Source: an uncultured Gemmata sp.
GTDB lineage: Bacteria; Planctomycetota; Planctomycetia; Gemmatales; Gemmataceae
Direction of reading: 5' to 3'
DNA: 64,000 nt
Assembly: GCA_937924775.1 (NCBI GenBank)
Contig: CALDUT010000011.1
Span: forward strand, 62,001 to 126,000
Part shown: piece by piece, positions 8,611 to 16,436 of the stretch
Layout: each line of letters starts with the position of its first letter
How positions within the stretch are numbered: the stretch's first letter is position 1
Notes under the pieces: model-generated
Database searches by the model: none
What the model saw: only the letters and a program-made list of their open reading frames with translations
Told to the model about the DNA's origin: nothing
Program-made: the position numbers and the translations under genes

Positions 8611-10026
8611 TCACGAATTCAGCGGTTGGCCCGCCCACGCCATCCGCGCCGCCTCGCCTACCGCTTCGCTCAACGTCGGGTGGCCATGCGGACACCGGGC
8701 GATGTCCTCGGCGCTACCGTGGAATTCCATGATTGTCACGCACTCGGCGATCAATTCCGAGGCACGCGGTCCCAGAATGTGAACACCTAGCACACGGTCG
8801 GTTGTCGCGTCGGCCAGAACTTTGACGAAGCCATCGGTTTCGTCCATCGCTTTGGCACGTCCGCTGGCAGTGAATTTGAATTTCCCCACGCGGTAATCGA
8901 TGCCTTGCTCTTTCAGTTGCTCCTCCGTGGCACCCACCGCAGCCACTTCGGGCCAAATGTAGATGATGCTGGGAATCGCGTTGTAGTTGATGTGGGGTTT
9001 CATCCCTGCGAGCCGTTCGGCGAATACCGCCCCCTCCTCGCTGGCTTTGTGGGCCAACATCGGGCCGGCAATCAGGTCACCGATCGCGTACACACCTGGT
9101 ACACTCGTGCGGAATTGGTCGTCGACTTCAACCCGGCCACTTTGGGGATCGACTTTCACCCCCGTCTCTTCCAAACCCAAGCCGGCGGTGTAGGGCCGCC
9201 GCCCCACGGCTACCAACACCTTGTCGCCGGTGAACTGGCGCAGGGTACCGTCTTTGGTTTGGGCCGTTACCGTGACGGTGCTTCCATGAACTTCGGCTCC
9301 GGTCACACGCGTCTGAGTATGAATCTCAAAACCTTGCTTGGTGAGGAGCTTGTGAACTTCCGCCGCGATCTCGCCATCGCACGCCGGCAGAATCCGCGGA
9401 AGAAATTCCAGCACCGTGACGCTGGCTCCCAACCGCTTCCACACCGAACCGAGTTCCAAACCGATGTAACCGGCGCCGACAACGATCAGATGCGGCGGCA
9501 CCGGGTTGAAGCTGAGGGCTTCGGTGGAACTGACAATGTGCGTCCCATCGAACTTCAGAAACGGCAGTTCGCTACTGGTGCTGCCAGTGGCCAGAAGCAC
9601 CGATCGGGCTTGAAGAATCGTTTGCGTCCCGTCGGCGGCGGTCACCTCCACTTCAGGCCCTGGCCGCAGCCGGCCCGTCCCGAACACCGGTGTAACGCCG
9701 TATTTTTTGAACAAAAAGCTAATACCCGCCGTGAGTTCACTCACCACTTTCTCTTTGCGTTGGAGCATTGTGGGTAGGTCGAGGGCCACACTGCCCACCT
9801 TGATGCCATGCCGGACGAGTTTGTGGAGTGTGGCCTCATACATCTCGGAGGAATCCAGCAAGGCTTTGCTGGGAATGCAACCGATGTTGAGGCAGGTACC
9901 CCCCAACGCCTTGTTTTCACGCTTCTCCACGCACGCAACTTTCATCTTCAGTTGGGCAGCACGAATCGCTGCGGTGTAGCCCCCCGGGCCACCGCCAATC
10001 ACCACCAAGTCATAATGCTCCGCCAT
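8611..10026 (-). CDS. lpdA: dihydrolipoyl dehydrogenase (E3)
   Basis: A 471-residue flavoprotein that reoxidises dihydrolipoamide with NAD+. The FAD-binding motif is at the N-terminus (VVIGGGPGGYTAA). The redox disulfide sits in GGTCLNIGCIPSKALL, near residues 44-50. The NAD-binding GAGYIGLELGSVW is near residue 185, the second FAD segment is GVYAIGDL, and the C-terminal active-site His-Glu pair is in HGHPTLSEAV. Length is normal. A GAGG lies just upstream of the ATG. It is the last gene of sucA-sucB-lpd, after a 226-bp AT-rich gap that could hold its own promoter, since E3 also serves other 2-oxoacid dehydrogenases. Confidence 0.97.
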   Translation of the reverse strand: MAEHYDLVVIGGGPGGYTAAIRAAQLKMKVACVEKRENKALGGTCLNIGCIPSKALLDSSEMYEATLHKLVRHGIKVGSVALDLPTMLQRKEKVVSELTAGISFLFKKYGVTPVFGTGRLRPGPEVEVTAADGTQTILQARSVLLATGSTSSELPFLKFDGTHIVSSTEALSFNPVPPHLIVVGAGYIGLELGSVWKRLGASVTVLEFLPRILPACDGEIAAEVHKLLTKQGFEIHTQTRVTGAEVHGSTVTVTAQTKDGTLRQFTGDKVLVAVGRRPYTAGLGLEETGVKVDPQSGRVEVDDQFRTSVPGVYAIGDLIAGPMLAHKASEEGAVFAERLAGMKPHINYNAIPSIIYIWPEVAAVGATEEQLKEQGIDYRVGKFKFTASGRAKAMDETDGFVKVLADATTDRVLGVHILGPRASELIAECVTIMEFHGSAEDIARCPHGHPTLSEAVGEAARMAWAGQPLNS

Positions 10027-10252
10027 GGGAACCTCAAAAGGACGAAATCGTTTCTTCTCTCAACAACGGTTGGTCTATGTCGTTTTCAATCAGCAAATCG
10101 TAGAATTCATATGCGTAATTATGAATGATGAAGCATCAATCAAATTCAGAGTTTATCAGATTATTATGACCTGCGTATTTGGCCGATAGGTTGTATTTCA
10201 ACTTGTGGATAATCGGTGTATCCGGTTGATTTTCAAGGTTGGTAAGTGATAA
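10027..10252 (-). promoter_or_regulatory. AT-rich gap between sucB and lpdA
   Basis: About 225 bases that are clearly more AT-rich than the flanking genes, with runs such as TATATAATTATCAC and ATAATAATC on the minus strand. No gene is visible. The composition suggests an internal promoter for lpdA. I could not single out a convincing -35/-10 pair. Confidence 0.3.
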
Positions 10253-11506
10253 TTATATATCCAGTAGCATCCGTTCGGGATTTTCGACACATTCCTTGAT
10301 ACGGACGAGAAATTGCACGGCTTCACGGCCGTCGATGATACGGTGATCATAACTGAGGGCTAAATACATCATTGGACGAATCGCAATCTGGTCGTTGATG
10401 ACCACGGGGCGTTTTTGAATCGTATGCATGCCGAGAATTGCCACCTGTGGGGGATTGAGGATCGGCGTACTCATGAGCGAACCAAAAATGCCACCATTGG
10501 TGATAGTAAAAGTCCCGCCTTCGAGATCGGTGACGGTGATCTTTCCCTCGCGGGCTTTCTTTGCCAGAAGCGCGATCTGCTTCTCAATCTCCGCGAAGCT
10601 CAATGCGTCGGCGTTGCGTATCACCGGAACCATCAGCCCTTTTTCTGTACTGACGGCAACGCCAATATCATAAAAATGCTGATGGATAATATCGTTACCA
10701 TCGATCCGGGCGTTCACCAACGGGAACGCCTTGAGGGCTTCAATAGCGGCTTTGACAAACACCGACATGAAGCCGAGTTTGATACCATGTTTCTTCTCAA
10801 ATTTCTCATTGTACTTGGCGCGTAACTCCTGAATCGCGGTCATGTCCGCTTCGTTGAAGGTGGTCAACGTCGCGGTCGTGTGTTGACTCTCTAAAAGCCG
10901 AGCGGCGATGTGGCGGCGAATGGGCGACATCGGTTCGCGGGTAATCCGCGGCAAACGTTTCCCAACGGTAATGGTCTCTTGGGTCGCTTCTTTCGCGGGT
11001 GTGCCGTTGGCGGTGGGAGCTTCGCCCACGGGCGCAGCAGCCGGCCGTGGAGTAACGGCCGGAGCCGCGACCACCGCTTGAAGGGCGTCTGCTTTGGTAA
11101 TGCGGCCAGCGCGGCCGGTTCCCGGCACTTGACTGGCGGGGATTCCGGCCTCGGCCAAAATACGCTGCGCGGCCGGGGAGGCGATCGCTTCCCGGGGCGG
11201 AGCAGCCACAGTCGTTGCGGGGGCCGCACGTGGCGTTAGCGTGGGAGCGGCCACCACCGGTTTTTGGCCCTCAGTATCAATATGCGCTATAACTGTACCA
11301 ATGTCAACTATTTCTCCCTCTTTGACCAAATGTTGGAGAATTCCGGAGGCTGGAGCTGCAACTTCCTGGGTGGCTTTGTCGGTCCCCATCTCGAAGAGGG
11401 GTTCATCGGCTTCAACGTAAGCTCCATCGGGTTTGAACCACCGATTGATGGTCGCTTCTGTAATCGATTCGCCGGCGGGGGGGACAATCACCTTTTCGAG
11501 GGCCAT
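10253..11506 (-). CDS. sucB: 2-oxoglutarate dehydrogenase E2, dihydrolipoyl succinyltransferase
   Basis: A 417-residue E2 core enzyme that transfers the succinyl group from lipoamide to CoA. Domains in order: an N-terminal lipoyl domain ([12 protein letters not shown], lipoyl Lys about residue 44 in GTDKATQEV); an Ala/Pro linker; an E3-binding domain near residues 108-146 ([20 protein letters not shown], then GRITKADAL); and a C-terminal catalytic domain ending [13 protein letters not shown] with the active-site His and Asp. GGAG lies six bases before the ATG. sucA is 111 bp upstream on the same strand. The succinyl rather than acetyl assignment rests on the sucA neighbour. Confidence 0.95.
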   Translation of the reverse strand: MALEKVIVPPAGESITEATINRWFKPDGAYVEADEPLFEMGTDKATQEVAAPASGILQHLVKEGEIVDIGTVIAHIDTEGQKPVVAAPTLTPRAAPATTVAAPPREAIASPAAQRILAEAGIPASQVPGTGRAGRITKADALQAVVAAPAVTPRPAAAPVGEAPTANGTPAKEATQETITVGKRLPRITREPMSPIRRHIAARLLESQHTTATLTTFNEADMTAIQELRAKYNEKFEKKHGIKLGFMSVFVKAAIEALKAFPLVNARIDGNDIIHQHFYDIGVAVSTEKGLMVPVIRNADALSFAEIEKQIALLAKKAREGKITVTDLEGGTFTITNGGIFGSLMSTPILNPPQVAILGMHTIQKRPVVINDQIAIRPMMYLALSYDHRIIDGREAVQFLVRIKECVENPERMLLDI

Positions 11507-11617
11507 ACCGCGCTCCGGGTCAGCGACGGTCTCCGCGAGACCGCGGGGACCGTGGGGTGGTTTCAGGAAGGTTCGTCAAGTTGGGTGTCGTGGTGGAACG
11601 GACAAGCTGCTTTTGCC

Positions 11618-14521
11618 TCAAACTTTGGCCGTATCAGTGGTTACGCTGGGTGTTCCGTTGGGCGTACCGTTGTCGAGCCGGACCCAGCCGAAGCGGCCGG
11701 GGCCGATCGGCCCTGACGGAGTGGGGGCGAAGGCCCCTTCCACGAGGAGTTTTTGCTCTTGCTCGTGGATGTGGTGCGAGCCGGTGGCTGGGCTGGCGCT
11801 GGCATCGCGGCCGACATAGTCGAAGGGGAAGTTCATCGCTCGCAACCGCGGTTCGACGAATGTCCAGCCGCCCATGTTCTGCGATTCTTCCTGCACCCAC
11901 AGCCATTCCCGGGCGCGGCGATAACGGCTGAGGGTGGCTCCCAGTTTTTGCTCTGGCCATGGGTAGAATTGTTCCAGGCGGATGATGGCAACCGCTTGGG
12001 TGCCCAGTTCTTCGCGTTTCTTGGCCAGGTCGTAATACACCTTGCCGGAGCAAACGATGACCCGCGTGACGTTTTCGGGAACAACCTGTGTGTCATCGAG
12101 AACTTCATGAAAATGATGCCCGGCGGTGAATTCGCGAATGGGGGAGACGGCCGCGGGCAGCCGCAACAGGCTTTTGGGCGTCATGACCACCAGCGGCTTG
12201 CGGAAGTTGCGCCGCACCTGGCGACGCAGGAGGTGGAAATATTGGCTCGGGGTGGTGGGGTAAGCCACCTGGATATTGTCTTCAGCGCACATCTGGAGGA
12301 ACCGTTCCAGCCGGGCCGAGGAGTGTTCTGGACCTTGCCCTTCGTAAGCATGGGGTAGGAGCAACACCAACCCACTGGCGCGGTTCCACTTCGATTCACA
12401 CGACGTAAGGAATTGGTCGATAATGACTTGCGCTCCGTTGGCGAAATCGCCAAACTGCGCTTCCCACATCACCAAGGATTCCGGTTCATCGAGGGAATAG
12501 CCGAATTCAAAGCCCATGATCGCGGCTTCGGAGAGGGAACTGTCGTACACATCGAAGGGGGCTTGATCGGGGGCGACGTGGGCCAGTGGGTAATACTCGG
12601 CTCCCGTTTCGTAATCCACCACCACCGCGTGCCGTTGGGTGAAGGTGCCGCGGCGGCTGTCTTGGCCGCTGAGGCGGACCGGGGTGCCTTCCAGCACCAG
12701 CGAGCCGAACGCCAGCGCTTCCCCGGTGCCCCAATCGACTGCGGCCCGCTTGCGGATGTTCTCCGCCCGGCCCAACAGGGTTTTGATCAGATTCGGGTGA
12801 ACGGTGAAACCTTCGGGGAATGTGGCCAGCGCAGTGGCGATGCGGTCCAGGGCGTCGTCGGAGATGCCGGTATCCACCGGGGTGTGGGAGTAGCGGTTGG
12901 TGAAGCCTTTCCACCTTCCCCCGAAGCCTTCCATGCCGCGTTTGCGGCTAATACCTTGTTTTACCATCTCCTTGATTTCTTTGTGGGCGGCTTCCAGTCG
13001 TCGGCGGTAGTCGGCCACCAGGGTTTCGGCATTGCGGAGGATATCCGCCAGTTTTTCGTCGAATTCCCGGCCTAAGCCGGCGACCACTTCTTCTGTGACA
13101 CTCGGATCATCCGGTTGGCTGGCCAGCCGGGTCGCGTAAATCGTCGAAATCGGTAGTTTTTTCGCGATGACTTTCGCTTGGAGGGGTTGCGTATAACCGG
13201 GGTTATCGCCTTCATTGTGCCCCCAGCGGCGGTAACAGACCATATCGATGACCACATCGCGCTTGAAGGTTTGCCGGAATTCTAACGCCATCTCGGCCAT
13301 CGCGACGCAGGCTTCCGGGTCTTCGGCATTGACATGAAAGATGGGGGCCTGAACGAATTTGGCAATATCGGTGCAGTATTGGGTGCTGCGGCTGTCGCGG
13401 GGGTTGGTGGTGAACCCAATCTGATTGTTGACCACAATATGAATCGTTCCACCGGTGCGGTAACCGGCGAGATTCATGAGATTAAAGGTTTCCATGACGA
13501 CGCCCTGGCCGGCGAAAGCCGCGTCGCCATGAATGAGAATGGGCACGCCCGCGGTGCGGTCTTTATCGTTGTGCTGCCGCTGCTTGGCCCGGACTCGCCC
13601 TTGAACGACCGGCCCCACAATCTCCAGATGGCTGGGGTTGGGCGTGACGGACAGGTGAACCTTCCCTCCGCTGGCGGTTTCCACATCGGAGGAAAAGCCG
13701 AGGTGGTATTTCACGTCGCCGTCGCCATCGTAGGTGGATTGCGGCAGGTAGTTATCTTCAAATTCGTTGAAGATTTCCGCAAAGGGCTTGCCGAGCGTGT
13801 TGGCCAACACGTTCAACCGGCCGCGATGGGCCATACCGATGACGAATTCCTTCACGCCCAGGGAGGGAGCTCTTTCGATAATCGCATCGAGAATGGGGAT
13901 GAGGGTTTCTCCGCCTTCGAGGGAGAAGCGTTTTTGACCCACATACTTCGTGTGCAGGAATTTTTCAAACAGTTCCGCTTGATGCAGGGTGATGAGAATA
14001 CGGTATTTTTGCCGCAGTTTCAGCTGAGGACGGCCACCGGGGAGTTCGATCCGCTCAGCCAGCCATTTGCGCATCTCCAGGGAGTCGATGTGCATGAATT
14101 CGACACCGACGGTGCCACAATAGGCTTGCTCCAGAAGCTCCATCAGTTCGCGCAGCAACATCGGCTCTTGGCGACCGAAAATCATGCTGGCATCAACGGT
14201 TCGGTCGAGATCACTTTCAGAGAGACCGAAGTTTTCAAGCGCCAAGAGCGGATGCCGCGGCGGCGGCTCGGGCGATAGAGGATCGATGTGCGCTTGCAGG
14301 TGGCCGGCTTGGCGGTACCAGAACACTAGCCGCGTCACGCCGGTTTGCAGGCGGACATCCGGCGAAACCGGAAGTGTCTGATCGGCACTCGCGGCCCCGG
14401 GTAAGCGGCCAGCAAACTGCATGCCGGCGAAGAAGGCTTGCCATGTTGGATCGACAGAAGAGGGATCGGTTTGCCACGCCCGGAATTGTTCGTCAATGTA
14501 ATCGCTATTTTCGCTGTACAT
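11618..14521 (-). CDS. sucA: 2-oxoglutarate dehydrogenase E1 component
   Basis: A 967-residue thiamine-diphosphate enzyme of the TCA cycle. The N-terminal E2-binding segment is present (DYIDEQFRAWQTDPSSVDPTWQAFF), followed by a small linker domain and the E1 core. Core motifs include GMAHRGRLNVLANTLGKP, HGDAAFAGQGVVMETFNL, VNNQIGFTTNPRDSRS, WGHNEGDNP, SGQDSRRGTFTQRHAV and LPHAYEGQGPEHSSARLERFLQ. The C-terminal domain includes QEESQNMGGW. Length is typical of SucA/OdhA. GGAGCGAG lies just before the ATG. It is first in the operon with sucB and lpdA, so the complete 2-oxoglutarate dehydrogenase complex is encoded here. Confidence 0.97.
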   Translation of the reverse strand: MYSENSDYIDEQFRAWQTDPSSVDPTWQAFFAGMQFAGRLPGAASADQTLPVSPDVRLQTGVTRLVFWYRQAGHLQAHIDPLSPEPPPRHPLLALENFGLSESDLDRTVDASMIFGRQEPMLLRELMELLEQAYCGTVGVEFMHIDSLEMRKWLAERIELPGGRPQLKLRQKYRILITLHQAELFEKFLHTKYVGQKRFSLEGGETLIPILDAIIERAPSLGVKEFVIGMAHRGRLNVLANTLGKPFAEIFNEFEDNYLPQSTYDGDGDVKYHLGFSSDVETASGGKVHLSVTPNPSHLEIVGPVVQGRVRAKQRQHNDKDRTAGVPILIHGDAAFAGQGVVMETFNLMNLAGYRTGGTIHIVVNNQIGFTTNPRDSRSTQYCTDIAKFVQAPIFHVNAEDPEACVAMAEMALEFRQTFKRDVVIDMVCYRRWGHNEGDNPGYTQPLQAKVIAKKLPISTIYATRLASQPDDPSVTEEVVAGLGREFDEKLADILRNAETLVADYRRRLEAAHKEIKEMVKQGISRKRGMEGFGGRWKGFTNRYSHTPVDTGISDDALDRIATALATFPEGFTVHPNLIKTLLGRAENIRKRAAVDWGTGEALAFGSLVLEGTPVRLSGQDSRRGTFTQRHAVVVDYETGAEYYPLAHVAPDQAPFDVYDSSLSEAAIMGFEFGYSLDEPESLVMWEAQFGDFANGAQVIIDQFLTSCESKWNRASGLVLLLPHAYEGQGPEHSSARLERFLQMCAEDNIQVAYPTTPSQYFHLLRRQVRRNFRKPLVVMTPKSLLRLPAAVSPIREFTAGHHFHEVLDDTQVVPENVTRVIVCSGKVYYDLAKKREELGTQAVAIIRLEQFYPWPEQKLGATLSRYRRAREWLWVQEESQNMGGWTFVEPRLRAMNFPFDYVGRDASASPATGSHHIHEQEQKLLVEGAFAPTPSGPIGPGRFGWVRLDNGTPNGTPSVTTDTAKV

Positions 14522-14557
14522 TCACTCGCTCCGGGGTTGCCGACAGGCTTACTAGGG

Positions 14558-14746
14558 TTACTGATAGCACGGGCTTTCCGCGGGGCAAGGCAACTGGCCC
14601 GTGACTTCACCGCCATTGTACGCTGCAGACCAACCGTCCAAGGATTCTCGGATGCGACCGTTTCGAAACATTCCTTCGCGAACCCGCAGTACACCCACCG
14701 GTCCGCGGGGCGGTCGTTCAATTTCGAGGTAAGCGTAGGCCAACAT
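14558..14746 (-). CDS. possible 62-residue small protein upstream of sucA
   Basis: A short frame begins MLAYAYLEIERPPRGPVG and contains DGWSAAYNGGEV. The composition is protein-like, with balanced charged and aromatic residues and a GC-rich third position. It lies between the WD40 gene and sucA in the same direction, 36 bp before sucA. Against it: there is no ribosome-binding site, and a strong hairpin sits directly before the ATG. I recognise no family. It could be a real small protein, or simply leader sequence of the suc operon. Confidence 0.3.
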   Translation of the reverse strand: MLAYAYLEIERPPRGPVGVLRVREGMFRNGRIRESLDGWSAAYNGGEVTGQLPCPAESPCYQ

Positions 14747-14747
14747 T

Positions 14748-14775
14748 CAGCCGCGAATCCATAGGTTCGCGGCTG
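14748..14775 (-). terminator. strong hairpin downstream of the WD40 gene
   Basis: CAGCCGCGAA plus CC pairs with GGTTCGCGGCTG around an ATA loop, giving 12 bp with one bulged T. It lies about 60 bases after the WD40 gene stop and upstream of sucA. No T-tract follows, so it may be a processing or attenuation hairpin rather than a classical terminator. Confidence 0.45.
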
Positions 14776-14834
14776 GGTGGGGCAGTGCCGGTGAGTGAAT
14801 GGTTGGCGAGGGGGTGATGGAGGGCAACGAGGGC

Positions 14835-16319
14835 CTATTTCTTATCGTTTTTTTGAGTTTCCGCGTCGGGGGGCACCGCGGCTTTCAGCAAATTGCCGGT
14901 TTTGCCATTGTAGACGCGGACAATCCCATCTTCACAGCCGCTGGCGACCACCTCCCCATCGGGGCTGGCGCTGACCGCATAGACAAAGTCTGGCGCGCCG
15001 GTGAAGTTCCGCACTGTGCCGCCGTTTTCCGCGTTCCACAGCCGCACGGTGGTATCACCGCTGCCAGTAAGGAATTGACCGGTTTTGCCCACGAAAAACA
15101 GCGAGGTCACCTGTTTTTGATGCCCCTGCATGTCGCGGATTTTCTCACCTTTTTCATAATCCCACGTTTTGACGAAGTTATCCGCACCGCAAGAGGCCAG
15201 TTTTTTGCCGTCGGGCGTCCAGCCCACGCCCATGACGTGGTGGGTGTGCCCTTCAAAAGCCTTGGCGAATTTCATAGCACCGCCGGCTTGGGCCGGAACT
15301 TCCCACACTTTGACGAATTTATCGGCACTGCCGGTAGCGAGTAATTTCCCATCGGGCGAGAAGGCGACGGCAAAAACCGTGTCGCTGTGCCCGGCTTTCA
15401 CTTCGGCGAACAATTGGCCGGTTTCGCTGTCGAAGATTTTCACCTCGCCATCTTCGGTGGGGGCGCCGCCGCCGGTGGCCAATTTCTTCCCATCACTGCT
15501 GAAGGCGATGGCACAGACCCGATCCACGAAGCCGTCGAGGCGACGAATCGGTGTGCCGGTTTCCACATCCCAGAGAGTCAGTTCTTGGAAACTGCCAGTC
15601 GCCAGCCGTTTGCCATCGGGGCTGAAGGCCATCGATTCGACCAATGAGATGTGGGCAGCCTGGGCCGGTTGGCCGTTGGGCGTTTTCAGTTGCGGGTCGA
15701 TGAGAGTTTGGGCGTAAACCCAATCGAGGGTGTCTTTGCCGCCTTTTTTGTCAGCGGGCGTGATTTTCGCCGTGAACAGGTGAACGTGATTGCCGCGGCT
15801 GGCCGCGATGAGCTTGCCGTCGGGCGCCACGGCGACGGCACGCACCGGCTTGACCATCACCGGGGGCAAATTCACCACGATCTTTTCTTTCAGCTTAATA
15901 CTAGTGGGCGCTTTGGCCCCTTGGTCAATCCAGAGTTTGATTAACGTAACTTCTTTGGAGTTCAGGGGTTCCTCACTCTTGGGCGGCATGATGGGCTTCT
16001 TTTGCCGGGCACAGAAAAGAAACAGGTTGCTCTCCTCGGCTTTACCCGGCACCACCGCCGCGCCGCGTTTGCCCCCTTTAAGAACCTTCTCGTGCGTACT
16101 CATGTCGTATTTGCCTTCGGTGACGCTACCGGAATGGCAGACCAGACATTTGCTTTCAAAAATCGGCAGAATGTCCTTGTTGTAGTCGATCGGTTCGGAC
16201 CGTTTCAGGTCTTCCAGTGGGATCGGTGGCAAGTCGCTGGCTGTGTCGTTCTTCTTCGGCTCTTGGGCAGCGAGCGTAGCGACACACAGCACAACCGCAA
16301 GGAAACTGTAAGCACGCAT
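14835..16319 (-). CDS. secreted cytochrome c-domain / WD40 repeat protein
   Basis: A 494-residue planctomycete-type protein. The start MRAYSFLAVVLCVATLAAQ gives a signal peptide; an in-frame extension to 16358 has none. Residues ~40-130 form a PSCyt1-like cytochrome domain with one CxxCH heme site (CLVCHSG) after YNKDILPIFESK, and the MPPKSEEPL block expected to supply the Met ligand. From ~165 to the end there are about seven WD40 repeats (VAVAPDGKLIAAS, MAFSPDGKRLATGS, VAFSPDGKLLATGSADKFVKVW, RLWNAENG). It probably acts in the periplasm. Partners are unknown. It is followed by the hairpin at 14748. Confidence 0.88.
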   Translation of the reverse strand: MRAYSFLAVVLCVATLAAQEPKKNDTASDLPPIPLEDLKRSEPIDYNKDILPIFESKCLVCHSGSVTEGKYDMSTHEKVLKGGKRGAAVVPGKAEESNLFLFCARQKKPIMPPKSEEPLNSKEVTLIKLWIDQGAKAPTSIKLKEKIVVNLPPVMVKPVRAVAVAPDGKLIAASRGNHVHLFTAKITPADKKGGKDTLDWVYAQTLIDPQLKTPNGQPAQAAHISLVESMAFSPDGKRLATGSFQELTLWDVETGTPIRRLDGFVDRVCAIAFSSDGKKLATGGGAPTEDGEVKIFDSETGQLFAEVKAGHSDTVFAVAFSPDGKLLATGSADKFVKVWEVPAQAGGAMKFAKAFEGHTHHVMGVGWTPDGKKLASCGADNFVKTWDYEKGEKIRDMQGHQKQVTSLFFVGKTGQFLTGSGDTTVRLWNAENGGTVRNFTGAPDFVYAVSASPDGEVVASGCEDGIVRVYNGKTGNLLKAAVPPDAETQKNDKK

Positions 16320-16416
16320 CGGACGCACCCTTGGATGGTTTTCCCAGTCGGAAATCAAAATCGGGGAGATCGACTCCCGCGAATCAGACGTTCACAAACT
16401 GTACAGAATGGCAAGT

Positions 16417-16435
16417 CTGTCCAAAATCTGGACAG
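16417..16435 (-). terminator. hairpin after the large PPC protein gene
   Basis: CTGTCC (16417-16422) pairs perfectly with GGACAG (16430-16435) around a 7-base loop. On the minus strand it directly follows the stop at 16437 and has TTTT within the loop. It is a terminator candidate; no long T run follows the stem. Confidence 0.4.
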
Positions 16436-16436
16436 G

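Noticed and set aside
13334-14278. 314-codon plus-strand frame
   Set aside because: Lies wholly antisense to sucA, has low-complexity His/Gly-rich translation, and shows no family motif.
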